Shown here in pieces: positions 8,126 through 15,078 of a stretch of 31,640 bases of DNA. The notes beneath the pieces are model-generated. The model was not told the DNA's origin, ran no database searches, and saw only the letters and a list, made by a program, of their open reading frames with translations. The DNA is taken from positions 1 through 31,640 of the forward strand of contig JAEDLC010000009.1 in NCBI GenBank assembly GCA_016295505.1, written 5' to 3'. Source of the DNA: Dorea sp. GTDB lineage: Bacteria; Bacillota_A; Clostridia; Lachnospirales; Lachnospiraceae. How positions within the stretch are numbered: position 1 is the first letter of the stretch; each line of letters starts with the position of its first letter. Made by a program: the position numbers and the translations under genes.

Positions 8126-9859
8126 ATGAATGGTGTTGTAGTATTGGTAGTTGGTATTGCAATCCTTGTCGGTGCTTATCTTACATACGGCAAATGGCTT
8201 GCAAAACAGTGGGGAATCGATCCGTCAAGAGAGACTCCTTCACACACAGAAGAAGATGGTGTGGATTATGTGCCTGCAAAAGCACCGGTCCTGATGGGAC
8301 ATCACTTTTCTTCTATCGCCGGAGCAGGTCCGATCAATGGTCCTATTCAGGCTGCAGTATTTGGATGGGTTCCGGTACTTCTGTGGGTTCTGATCGGTGG
8401 TATCTTCTTTGGTGCGGTTCATGACTTTGGTGCACTGTTTGCATCTATCCGTCATAAAGGACAGTCTATTGGTGAGGTTATCGCTGATACCATGGGATCA
8501 AAAGCAAAGAAGCTGTTTATCATCTTCTCTTATCTGACATTGATCCTGGTAGTAGCAGCATTTGGTTCTATCGTAGCAAATACTTTTATGGCAACATACA
8601 CAGAAAGCGGTGCAGTTGACTATGCAGCAAGTGCGGCAAATGCAACAACAGCAATGATCTCTATTCTGTTCATTCTGATCGCTATTGCATTCGGTTTTCT
8701 TGTATATCGCAGAAATGCAGGACTTGGCGTATCAACAATCATAGGTGTCGTTGCAATTGTGATCTGTATGGTAGTTGGAATGAACTGGCATCCGATCTAC
8801 TTAAGCAACAAGGCATGGATGGTAATCGTAGGTATCTACATTCTGGCAGCATCTGTTGCACCGGTATGGATCCTGCTTCAGCCGCGTGATTACTTAAGTT
8901 CATTCTTACTTTACTTCATGATGATCGTGGCAGTTGTTGGTATCGTTGGATGCGGATTAACAGGTGGAGCACAGATGGATATTCCTGCATTTACAGGATT
9001 TAAAGATACAGTTGCTCCGACAGGAACTTCTCTTGGATATATGTTCCCGGCATTGTTTGTAACAATCGCATGTGGTGCTATTTCCGGTTTCCATTCACTG
9101 GTAGGTTCCGGTACAACAGCAAAACAGCTGAACAGTGAAAAAGATGCACAGCCGATCGCGTACGGTGGAATGTTAATCGAGTGTGCACTTGCTATTATCT
9201 CTCTGTGTGCTGTAGGTTATATCTGGTCCAGCTATTCTGCCGGTGAAACTGTAGTTCCAACTGCAGTATTTGCAACAGGTATCTCCAAGATGCTTGGTTC
9301 CATTCCTGGACTTGCCGGAACAGAGAAGATTGCATATACATTACTGGTACTTACCGTATCTGTATTCTGTCTGACATCTCTGGATACAGCAACACGTCTT
9401 GCACGTTACATGTTCCAGGAATTCTGGCTTGAACCAGGAGAAACATACAAAGACGTTACAGGATATAAGAAAGTCCTGACCAATCCATTCGTGGCAACAC
9501 TGATTACTGTTGTACTTGGAATCGGACTTGGAATTACAGGTTATGCGAACATCTGGCCACTGTTCGGTGCAGCAAACCAGCTGCTTGCAGCTCTTGGACT
9601 TCTTGCAGTTGCAACATGGCTTGGAAAAGCAGGAAAGAATAACAAGATGTTCTACATTCCGATGGCATTTATGCTGATCGTAACAATTACATCACTTTGC
9701 TTCACAATCAAGAGCAACGTTCTTGGAGTTATGGCAGGCGGTGAAGGCACAACATGGTGTCTGGTACGTGCAGTGATTGCTGTTCTGCTGGTTGCACTTG
9801 CAATTGTACTTGCAGTAGATGGTGTTAAGACCATGATGAATCAGAAAAAAGAAGCATAA
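8126..9859 (+). CDS. CstA-family carbon starvation/pyruvate-type transporter
   Basis: A 577-residue integral membrane protein of the CstA family, whose studied members take up pyruvate or peptides when carbon is short. The family core is clear: HHFSSIAGAGPINGPI near residue 55, GAVHDFGALFASIRHKGQSIGE, SGFHSLVGSGTTAKQLNSE, and a late CLTSLDTATRLARYMFQEF. Many hydrophobic segments span the whole length. It is shorter than E. coli CstA (about 700 residues), as is common in Firmicutes. AGGAGG at 8112-8117 sits eight bases before the ATG. The gene is preceded by the unknown 174-aa gene and ends in a terminator shared with the converging rpiB. Substrate is not determinable here. Confidence 0.88.
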   Translation: MNGVVVLVVGIAILVGAYLTYGKWLAKQWGIDPSRETPSHTEEDGVDYVPAKAPVLMGHHFSSIAGAGPINGPIQAAVFGWVPVLLWVLIGGIFFGAVHDFGALFASIRHKGQSIGEVIADTMGSKAKKLFIIFSYLTLILVVAAFGSIVANTFMATYTESGAVDYAASAANATTAMISILFILIAIAFGFLVYRRNAGLGVSTIIGVVAIVICMVVGMNWHPIYLSNKAWMVIVGIYILAASVAPVWILLQPRDYLSSFLLYFMMIVAVVGIVGCGLTGGAQMDIPAFTGFKDTVAPTGTSLGYMFPALFVTIACGAISGFHSLVGSGTTAKQLNSEKDAQPIAYGGMLIECALAIISLCAVGYIWSSYSAGETVVPTAVFATGISKMLGSIPGLAGTEKIAYTLLVLTVSVFCLTSLDTATRLARYMFQEFWLEPGETYKDVTGYKKVLTNPFVATLITVVLGIGLGITGYANIWPLFGAANQLLAALGLLAVATWLGKAGKNNKMFYIPMAFMLIVTITSLCFTIKSNVLGVMAGGEGTTWCLVRAVIAVLLVALAIVLAVDGVKTMMNQKKEA

Positions 9860-9874
9860 TATATAAAGAGCAAT

Positions 9875-9903
9875 AAAAAAGAGGGGTTATCCCCTCTTTT
9901 TTT
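9875..9903. terminator. Bidirectional terminator between cstA and rpiB
   Basis: A-run, GAGGGG (9881-9886), loop TTAT, CCCCTC (9891-9896), T-run: symmetrical, so it can end transcripts from both sides. The rpiB stop codon (9887-9889) lies in the loop, and the last codons of rpiB form one arm. Confidence 0.9.
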
Positions 9904-10333
9904 CGATTGCCATAATCATGTCTACACGAGTCTGATGTCTTCCGCCCATAAACTCGGCGTCCAGCCATTCGTCAACGATCATCTTGGCCATTTCAGAACC
10001 GACCACTCTTGCACCGAGGGCAAGGACATTGGTGTTGTTATGTTCTTTTGACAGCTTTGCGGAATAAGGTTCCGAACATACGACTGCCCGAATGCCTTCT
10101 ACTTTATTGGCTGCAAGAGAGATTCCAACACCGGTGCCGCAGATGAGGATTCCAAAATCCACTTCTTTTGCGGCAACCGCACGTCCCACTTTTTCACCGT
10201 ATTCCGGATAGTTACAGCGGTCATGTGTATCCGTGCCAAAGTTCACAACTTCACAGCCCCGTTCCTGAAGATGAGCTACAATTTCATTCTTCAGCTCTAC
10301 ACCTGCGTGGTCATTACCAATTCCAATTTTCAT
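9887..10333 (-). CDS. rpiB: Ribose-5-phosphate isomerase B
   Basis: A 148-residue enzyme interconverting ribose 5-phosphate and ribulose 5-phosphate (RpiB/LacA/LacB family). Family motifs: GNDHAG at residues 6-11, YPEYGEKVG, the catalytic-Cys loop ILICGTGVGISLAANK, HNNTNVLALGARV, and GGRHQTRVD near the C-terminus. The frame is open 34 codons further upstream, but those codons are not RpiB-like. The ATG at 10333 is preceded by AGAGGT and gives the normal length. Some relatives act on allose or galactose 6-phosphate. With a free-standing gene beside unrelated hydrolases, the ribose phosphate role is the default assignment. Confidence 0.93.
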   Translation of the reverse strand: MKIGIGNDHAGVELKNEIVAHLQERGCEVVNFGTDTHDRCNYPEYGEKVGRAVAAKEVDFGILICGTGVGISLAANKVEGIRAVVCSEPYSAKLSKEHNNTNVLALGARVVGSEMAKMIVDEWLDAEFMGGRHQTRVDMIMAIEKKRG

Positions 10334-10370
10334 GTTACCAACCTCTTCTTCCTGTTTGTATTGCCTATTT

Positions 10371-10399
10371 ATTATAGTATTAAGGAATTGGTTTGGCAA
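10371..10399 (-). promoter_or_regulatory. Promoter of rpiB inside the end of the HAD gene
   Basis: Read on the minus strand, TTGCCA (10399-10394) and TATAAT (10376-10371) are 17 bases apart, matching five and six positions of the consensus. It overlaps the last codons of the upstream hydrolase gene, giving rpiB independent expression. Confidence 0.7.
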
Positions 10400-11027
10400 T
10401 ATGTGAATCAAAATCAATTTCCAATAATTCATCAAACCGATGAATGGTCAAAAATGGCTCCTTTACAGTACCAAATCCATAAGAAACATATATCATGGGA
10501 ACATCTGCTTTCTGACAGGCATCCGCATCCCCCTGTGTATCGCCGACATATACCGCGGACGCAAGGTGGTTACGATCCATGATCAGGCGGATCGTATCCT
10601 GTTTCTGAAGACCGGTGTCACCATGGCAGGTATAGTCGGTGATATATTTCGAAAAACCGGTGTTCTTTAAAAAGGACTCGATATAGCCACTTTGACAGTT
10701 GCTTACAATGAACAGCGGATAGCGTTTGGACAGCGCCTCAAGGGTATCCGGCACGTGTTCGTAGATAGGACAGGGAGCCGTTTCCAGCCAGCGGTTCTCA
10801 TAATCGAATAAATGAACTGACAACTGTGTCTGTTCTGTAGGGCTGAGCTCCGGAAACAGAGCGTTGATGATAACGTCCAGAGGTTTTCCGAATTCTCTCC
10901 TTAACTGGGCTCCGGTGATGGTTCTGGAAAGTTTTGTACACTCCCGAATCGCCTGATTCCATGATTTTGCTACTTCATCTGTGGGATTCCACAGGGTTCC
11001 GTCTATATCAAATATGATTCCGTCCAT
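10380..11027 (-). CDS. HAD-family phosphatase (phosphoglycolate phosphatase-like)
   Basis: A 215-residue cytosolic hydrolase of the haloacid dehalogenase superfamily. Motif I is FDIDGTLWNP at the N-terminus (nucleophile Asp7, acid/base Asp9), motif II IVSNCQSG, and motif IV VGDTQGDADAC. The helical cap between motifs I and II is typical of subfamily I (Gph/PGPase-like). The substrate is unknown; enzymes of this group often remove phosphoglycolate or other small phosphoesters. AGGAGGT (11033-11039 on this strand) sets the ATG. The gene starts 13 bases after the end of the next HAD gene and is surely in one operon with it. Confidence 0.88.
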   Translation of the reverse strand: MDGIIFDIDGTLWNPTDEVAKSWNQAIRECTKLSRTITGAQLRREFGKPLDVIINALFPELSPTEQTQLSVHLFDYENRWLETAPCPIYEHVPDTLEALSKRYPLFIVSNCQSGYIESFLKNTGFSKYITDYTCHGDTGLQKQDTIRLIMDRNHLASAVYVGDTQGDADACQKADVPMIYVSYGFGTVKEPFLTIHRFDELLEIDFDSHIAKPIP

Positions 11028-11040
11028 AAAAGACCTCCTG

Positions 11041-11811
11041 CTATAATAATTTCTCCAGTTCTTTTTCTACGCTGTCTGTTACACCGGTACAGTAATCTGC
11101 GATCCCGGGTGCGGCATTGGCCATGGCAAAGCTGGTTCCGGCAAGTTTCAGCATAGGAAGGTCGTTCCATTGATCGCCGAATACCATACATTCATCGGGA
11201 GAGATCGCCATCTGCTCGAGAATTGCATTGAGCGCAAATCCTTTGTCTGTACCTGACGGGATAAAATCAACCCATCCGCTGCCTGCGTGTACAACGGTGA
11301 TCACATCGCTGAATAATGCATGATATCGCTGAAATACGGCATCGACTTCCGGTGGATTATATACGGCCATCTTCATGACCGGACCGGGAATCGACAGCAA
11401 GTCATCGACAGTCATGATGTCATTTTTCACAATGTTGCACATGTGATGTGTGAAAGAGGGGTTGTGCCCTTCGATATACATATGATCCGTGCAGGAAGCG
11501 GTCAGCTCGCAGTCACGGTATCTGTGTACGGCTTCGGTAATACTGCGGACGATGGAAGGATCGATCATGTGAGGGATGTGAATCTGATCGTTATGAACGT
11601 ACATGGATCCGCCTTCACAGATGTAGGAGATATCATCCTGAACTTTATAAAAGAGATTCCGGAGGTTCCAGTATTGACGCCCGCTGGCGGCAACAAAATG
11701 AATTCCCTTTTTCTGAAGTTTCTGTATGACCGGAAAAATGGATGGATTGAGAGTCTGAGCACCGTTCTGCAGAAGGGTGCCGTCGAGGTCGCTTGCAACT
11801 AATTTTATCAT
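11041..11811 (-). CDS. Cof-type HAD-IIB family hydrolase
   Basis: A 256-residue sugar-phosphate phosphatase of the Cof/YwpJ group. Motif I is VASDLDGTLL (Asp8, Asp10), motif II AASGRQYWN, and the C-terminal motif IV is VFGDQWNDLPML, followed by MANAAPGIADYCTGVT, all typical of HAD subfamily IIB. The central region (about 85-185) is the type C2 cap that sets substrate preference. AGGAGG at 11826-11821 on the minus strand lies nine bases before the ATG. It is first in a two-gene operon with the smaller HAD gene and is divergent from the peptidase gene at 11922. The physiological substrate is unknown. Confidence 0.9.
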   Translation of the reverse strand: MIKLVASDLDGTLLQNGAQTLNPSIFPVIQKLQKKGIHFVAASGRQYWNLRNLFYKVQDDISYICEGGSMYVHNDQIHIPHMIDPSIVRSITEAVHRYRDCELTASCTDHMYIEGHNPSFTHHMCNIVKNDIMTVDDLLSIPGPVMKMAVYNPPEVDAVFQRYHALFSDVITVVHAGSGWVDFIPSGTDKGFALNAILEQMAISPDECMVFGDQWNDLPMLKLAGTSFAMANAAPGIADYCTGVTDSVEKELEKLL

Positions 11812-11856
11812 AAATGTATGCCTCCTGAATTGATACCTATATTATAAAGGAAAGTA

Positions 11857-11886
11857 TTGAAAAAGAGTAGGTGGTTTTGGTATTAT
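11857..11886 (+). promoter_or_regulatory. Promoter of the M24 peptidase gene
   Basis: TTGAAA (11857-11862) and TATTAT (11881-11886) with an 18-base spacer lie 36 bases before the GTG start. On the opposite strand a TATAAT (11846-11841) could serve the divergent Cof-type gene, but its -35 is poor. Confidence 0.55.
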
Positions 11887-11921
11887 ATAGTAAGATTATT
11901 ATGACATAAGGAGAGGTTACT

Positions 11922-12995
11922 GTGAACGAAAGAATTAATCGAGTATTGGCAAAAATGGAGGAAAAGGGATTGACGCAGCTGATCGTATCAGATCCGCTCA
12001 GTATTCGCTTCCTCACAGGAATTATGGTAAATCCGGGAGAAAGACTGTATGCGCTGCTGCTTCGAACAAGTGGAAAGCATACGTTATTCCTGAATTATCT
12101 GTATTATGTATCTGATACGGGATTTGAAGAAGTGTGGTTCAGCGATATGGATGATCAGATTGGGGTGCTGATGGAACATATCGATACGGAAAGTGTGCTT
12201 GGAATCGATAAGACATGGCCGGCACGTTTCCTGATTCCGCTTCAGGAGCGCTGTCCACAGATGAAAACAGTGTGGGGATCCGACTGTGTAGATGGCGTTC
12301 GTGCAGTAAAAAATGAAGAAGAGATTGCAATCATGAAAGAAGCATCTGTGATCAACGACAGTGTGATGGAAAAAGTGTCTGCATTCATCAAAGAGGGAAT
12401 GACAGAAAAAGAGATTGCAGATTTTATTGATTCTGAATTCTTTGCGGCGGGAGCAAGCGGACTGAGCTTTGACACTATTGTATGCTTTGGCCCGAATGCA
12501 GCAGATCAGCATCACACACCAAGTGATACAAGAACTCTGAAAGAAGGAGAGTGTGTATTGATTGATATGGGATGTGTATGGAAGGGATATTGTTCTGATA
12601 TGACAAGAACCTTCTATTGCAAGTCAGTAGATGAGGAACAGAAGGCGATTCACGATCTTGTTCGTACAGCGGTAGAAAAGGCTGAGTCTGTAATCAAACC
12701 GGGAGTACGTTTCTGTGATATTGATGCACAGGCGAGAGACCTGATCGATGAGGCAGGATACAGTGAGTACTGGAAGATCCGTCTTGGTCATTTTATCGGA
12801 CAGGAAGATCATGAATACGGAGATGTAAGTCCGATCAATAAGAATGTTGCAGAACCGGGTATGATCTTCTCGATTGAACCTGGAATCTATATAGAAGGAA
12901 AGTACGGAGTTCGTATTGAAGATCTGGTACTTGTTACAGAAGAAGGACATGTACTTCTGAATGCAGTTGATAAAAAGTGGAAGATTGTAGGCTAA
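11922..12995 (+). CDS. M24-family aminopeptidase (Xaa-Pro peptidase type)
   Basis: A 357-residue metallopeptidase with the two-domain layout of prolidase/aminopeptidase P: a creatinase-like N-terminal domain (about 1-125) and a pita-bread catalytic domain. The five metal ligands are all visible: Asp215 (LIDMGC), Asp226 (SDMTRTF), His290 (RLGHFIG), Glu319 (SIEPGIY) and Glu333 (VRIEDLV). The usual GHGIG motif is GHFIG here. The start is GTG, preceded by AAGGAGAGG at 11908-11916. It probably releases N-terminal residues before proline in the cytosol. It stands alone between divergent HAD genes and an amidase gene. Confidence 0.9.
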   Translation: MNERINRVLAKMEEKGLTQLIVSDPLSIRFLTGIMVNPGERLYALLLRTSGKHTLFLNYLYYVSDTGFEEVWFSDMDDQIGVLMEHIDTESVLGIDKTWPARFLIPLQERCPQMKTVWGSDCVDGVRAVKNEEEIAIMKEASVINDSVMEKVSAFIKEGMTEKEIADFIDSEFFAAGASGLSFDTIVCFGPNAADQHHTPSDTRTLKEGECVLIDMGCVWKGYCSDMTRTFYCKSVDEEQKAIHDLVRTAVEKAESVIKPGVRFCDIDAQARDLIDEAGYSEYWKIRLGHFIGQEDHEYGDVSPINKNVAEPGMIFSIEPGIYIEGKYGVRIEDLVLVTEEGHVLLNAVDKKWKIVG

Positions 12996-13029
12996 CATTA
13001 GAAAAATAAGGTTGCAGAATGTGATTTGG

Positions 13030-13077
13030 GGCATATCTTAACATGAGAGAATATTACTCGAGGTGTTAAGATATGCC
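13030..13077 (+). promoter_or_regulatory. 14-bp perfect inverted repeat covering the amidase start
   Basis: GGCATATCTTAACA (13030-13043) and TGTTAAGATATGCC (13064-13077) are exact reverse complements with a 20-base interval. G-T pairs extend it by two outside and one inside. The 3' arm contains the ATG at 13073-13075 and touches the GAGGTG ribosome binding site. It could hide the start codon in RNA, or act as an operator. A possible promoter (TTGCAG, 16 bases, TATCTT) would place its -10 box in the 5' arm, which favours the operator reading. Confidence 0.75.
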
Positions 13078-13837
13078 TTATTCAATTATGCTGGATGCGG
13101 GTCATGGAGGAAGAGATCCCGGAGCTGTCTATCAGGGAAGGCAGGAAAAGGATGACACTTTGAATCTGGTCCTTGCAATCGGACAGATCCTGCAGGAACG
13201 TGGAATAGATGTAGAATATACAAGGACTACAGATGTATATGAGACACCCTATGAAAAAGCAATGGAAGCAAATAATGCAGGAGTTGATTTTTTTGTGTCC
13301 ATTCATAGAAATTCATTTCCGATCGATAATGAAGTATCGGGGGTGGAAAGTCTTGTGTATGCCCTTACCGGGATAAAATACCAGATGGCTTTAAATATCA
13401 ATGAGCAGCTGGAAGGGATTGGATTTGTGAATCTGGGTGTACATGCGCGACCCAATCTGGTGGTACTCCGAAAGACGAAGATGCCGGCAGTTCTCGTAGA
13501 AGTGGGATTTATTAATTCGGAGACAGACAATATCCTGTTTGATAATAATTTTCAGGATATTGCGCTGGCAATTGCGGAAGGGATTCTGGATACCATATAT
13601 ATGGAAGAGGAAGAATCAGAACCGGAGTATTATCGGGTGCAGACCGGTGCGTTCCGCAACCGCAGATATGCCGAGCGGCTGCTGGATGAACTGCTGGAAC
13701 AGGAATATCCTGCATTTATCGATGATACCGGTCCCTATTATCGGGTGCAGGTAGGCGAATATGATAATCTGAACGAGGCGGCCCAGATGGAGAGAAGACT
13801 GAAACGCGCAGGATATCAGACGGTACTTGTGCGATAG
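13073..13837 (+). CDS. N-acetylmuramoyl-L-alanine amidase with SPOR domain
   Basis: A 254-residue cell-wall hydrolase that cuts the bond between MurNAc and L-alanine. Residues 1-175 are an Amidase_3 domain with Zn ligands His11 (DAGHGG), Glu25 and His78 (SIHRNS), and the catalytic Glu143 (VEVGF). Residues 186-254 form a SPOR domain (YYRVQTGAF, YYRVQVGEY), which binds denuded peptidoglycan at division or sporulation septa. No signal peptide is visible, so the export route is unclear; it may act after mother-cell lysis, or a different export mechanism may be used. It is CwlD/CwlC-like in layout. The start codon sits in a striking inverted repeat. Confidence 0.92.
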   Translation: MPYSIMLDAGHGGRDPGAVYQGRQEKDDTLNLVLAIGQILQERGIDVEYTRTTDVYETPYEKAMEANNAGVDFFVSIHRNSFPIDNEVSGVESLVYALTGIKYQMALNINEQLEGIGFVNLGVHARPNLVVLRKTKMPAVLVEVGFINSETDNILFDNNFQDIALAIAEGILDTIYMEEEESEPEYYRVQTGAFRNRRYAERLLDELLEQEYPAFIDDTGPYYRVQVGEYDNLNEAAQMERRLKRAGYQTVLVR

Positions 13838-13885
13838 ATGACATCGCTTAGGTGACAGAATTTAACATGGATTTTTCATTTGCCT

Positions 13886-13916
13886 TTGCAAAGATTTTAC
13901 ATTGCTTCGATATAAT
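13886..13916 (+). promoter_or_regulatory. Possible promoter of the small membrane protein gene
   Basis: A perfect TATAAT (13911-13916) is preceded by TTGCAA (13886-13891) at a 19-base spacing, which is longer than ideal. It lies 46 bases before the ATG at 13963. Confidence 0.4.
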
Positions 13917-13962
13917 ACGCTAAGAACAAGATAGGAGAAAGCGTGCAGGAGGCGATGAGAAG

Positions 13963-14199
13963 ATGAAAAAATTGTGGGAAATGGTTTGCAGATATTCTGG
14001 AAATGAATGTGTGGAAGGAATATTTCTGGGAGTAAATATCATCAGATGGACGATAGGGACACTGGTTCTTGGTCTCTTTTTCTGTGTTGTAACCGGGACG
14101 GATATCGTTCTTTGCATTGCAAATCTTATGTGTGTGGCTATCTATGCAGGAATTATCATGGGACTGTTTGGAGGAATTTTTTTCCTGATGAGAAAGTAA
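13963..14199 (+). CDS. Small predicted membrane protein (78 aa)
   Basis: No family recognised. The 78-residue product has a short charged N-terminus (MKKLWEMVCRYSGNE) followed by two hydrophobic stretches, about residues 20-43 and 47-74, ending in MRK. It is therefore probably a two-helix membrane protein with both ends in the cytoplasm. AGGAGG at 13947-13952 lies ten bases upstream, and a perfect -10 box precedes it, which supports a real gene. Its neighbours are a cell-wall amidase and a sigma-like protein. No function can be assigned. Confidence 0.65.
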   Translation: MKKLWEMVCRYSGNECVEGIFLGVNIIRWTIGTLVLGLFFCVVTGTDIVLCIANLMCVAIYAGIIMGLFGGIFFLMRK

Positions 14200-14229
14200 T
14201 GATGTTCAATCAGACTCTGAAAACCGCTG

Positions 14230-14258
14230 TTTACGTGCGGACCGGACTATGCTAATAT
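14230..14258 (+). promoter_or_regulatory. Possible promoter of the sigma-like gene
   Basis: TTTACG (14230-14235) and TAATAT (14253-14258) are 17 bases apart, each matching four of six consensus positions, 77 bases before the ATG at 14335. Confidence 0.3.
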
Positions 14259-14334
14259 ATCAGATGTAGAGTGACTTCCTTGTCGGGTGATGAGAAGTTG
14301 CCGGGATGAGCAATGTATGGAGGCGTAGAAGAGA

Positions 14335-15039
14335 ATGTCTGACAGACTGCAATTTAAAGAAAAACTGGACGGAGTTCTGGGGCTTGCAAAGTCGCAGGAG
14401 CATCATATTTCATTAGAGGAAGTGGAAAAGTATTTTGAAGAGGATCATCTGTCACAGGAGCAGATGAATCTGGTGTGCGAGTACCTGATGTCGCAGAAAG
14501 TGGCGGTAGCCGGATATGTAAGAGAAAAAGGGACGGTAAAGGAAGAAAATACGGAAGAGGATATCTATCCGCTTGGTGAAGAAGAACGTGCATATGTTGA
14601 AACATATATGAGTGAGATTGAGCAGATGGCAAAGGGAACTGCTGATGATGCAAGGATGGCGGGATATCTTCGCATGGTGGTTGAAGAAGCTGTAAAGCTT
14701 CACAGCCCGGATGTCTTTATCGGAGACATGATCCAGGAGGGAAATATGAGTCTGATGCTTGCTCTAGGGGCGGATCCGGACCATGCGAAAGAGGAGGCCT
14801 GTGTCCTTGAAGAAGTCCGGGCAGGAATGCTTGCGATGGCAGAGGCACAGAATGAAACGAAGCGCCAGGATCACAAGATGGTGGAACGTGTAAAAGAGCT
14901 GGATGAAGTCATTAAAGATATGAAGGAAGAGTATGGAAGAAAAGTGTCGGTAGAGGAAGTTGCGGAACGCATGGGTGTTACCGAAGACGAGATAGAGGAT
15001 ATCCTGAAGCTTGCAGGAGAAGATACGAAAGAAGAATAA
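14335..15039 (+). CDS. Sigma-70-like protein lacking region 4
   Basis: A very acidic 234-residue protein assembled from sigma-factor-like parts. Residues about 5-61 resemble RpoD region 1.1 (EEVEKYFEEDHLSQEQMNLV). Residues 81-144 resemble regions 1.2-2.2, with FIGDMIQEGNMSLMLAL close to the core-binding FxDLIQEGNxGLM helix. Residues 180-227 resemble region 3 (HKMVERVKELDEVI, then KVSVEEVAERMGVTEDEIEDILKLA). The promoter -10 recognition helices (2.3/2.4) are replaced by an acidic stretch, and region 4 is absent. It could bind RNA polymerase core without directing normal promoter recognition. GGAGG at 14319-14323 precedes the ATG. Family resemblance is by eye; the role is unknown. Confidence 0.7.
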   Translation: MSDRLQFKEKLDGVLGLAKSQEHHISLEEVEKYFEEDHLSQEQMNLVCEYLMSQKVAVAGYVREKGTVKEENTEEDIYPLGEEERAYVETYMSEIEQMAKGTADDARMAGYLRMVVEEAVKLHSPDVFIGDMIQEGNMSLMLALGADPDHAKEEACVLEEVRAGMLAMAEAQNETKRQDHKMVERVKELDEVIKDMKEEYGRKVSVEEVAERMGVTEDEIEDILKLAGEDTKEE

Positions 15040-15041
15040 GT

Positions 15042-15073
15042 AACAGGGACTGTATGATGATACAGTCCCTGTT
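15042..15073. terminator. Convergent hairpin between the sigma-like gene and the CNNM gene
   Basis: A perfect 14-bp stem, AACAGGGACTGTAT (15042-15055) with its complement at 15060-15073, closed by GATG. It fills the 39-base gap between two converging genes and probably ends both transcripts, although the T-runs are poor. Confidence 0.75.
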
Positions 15074-15078
15074 GTATA

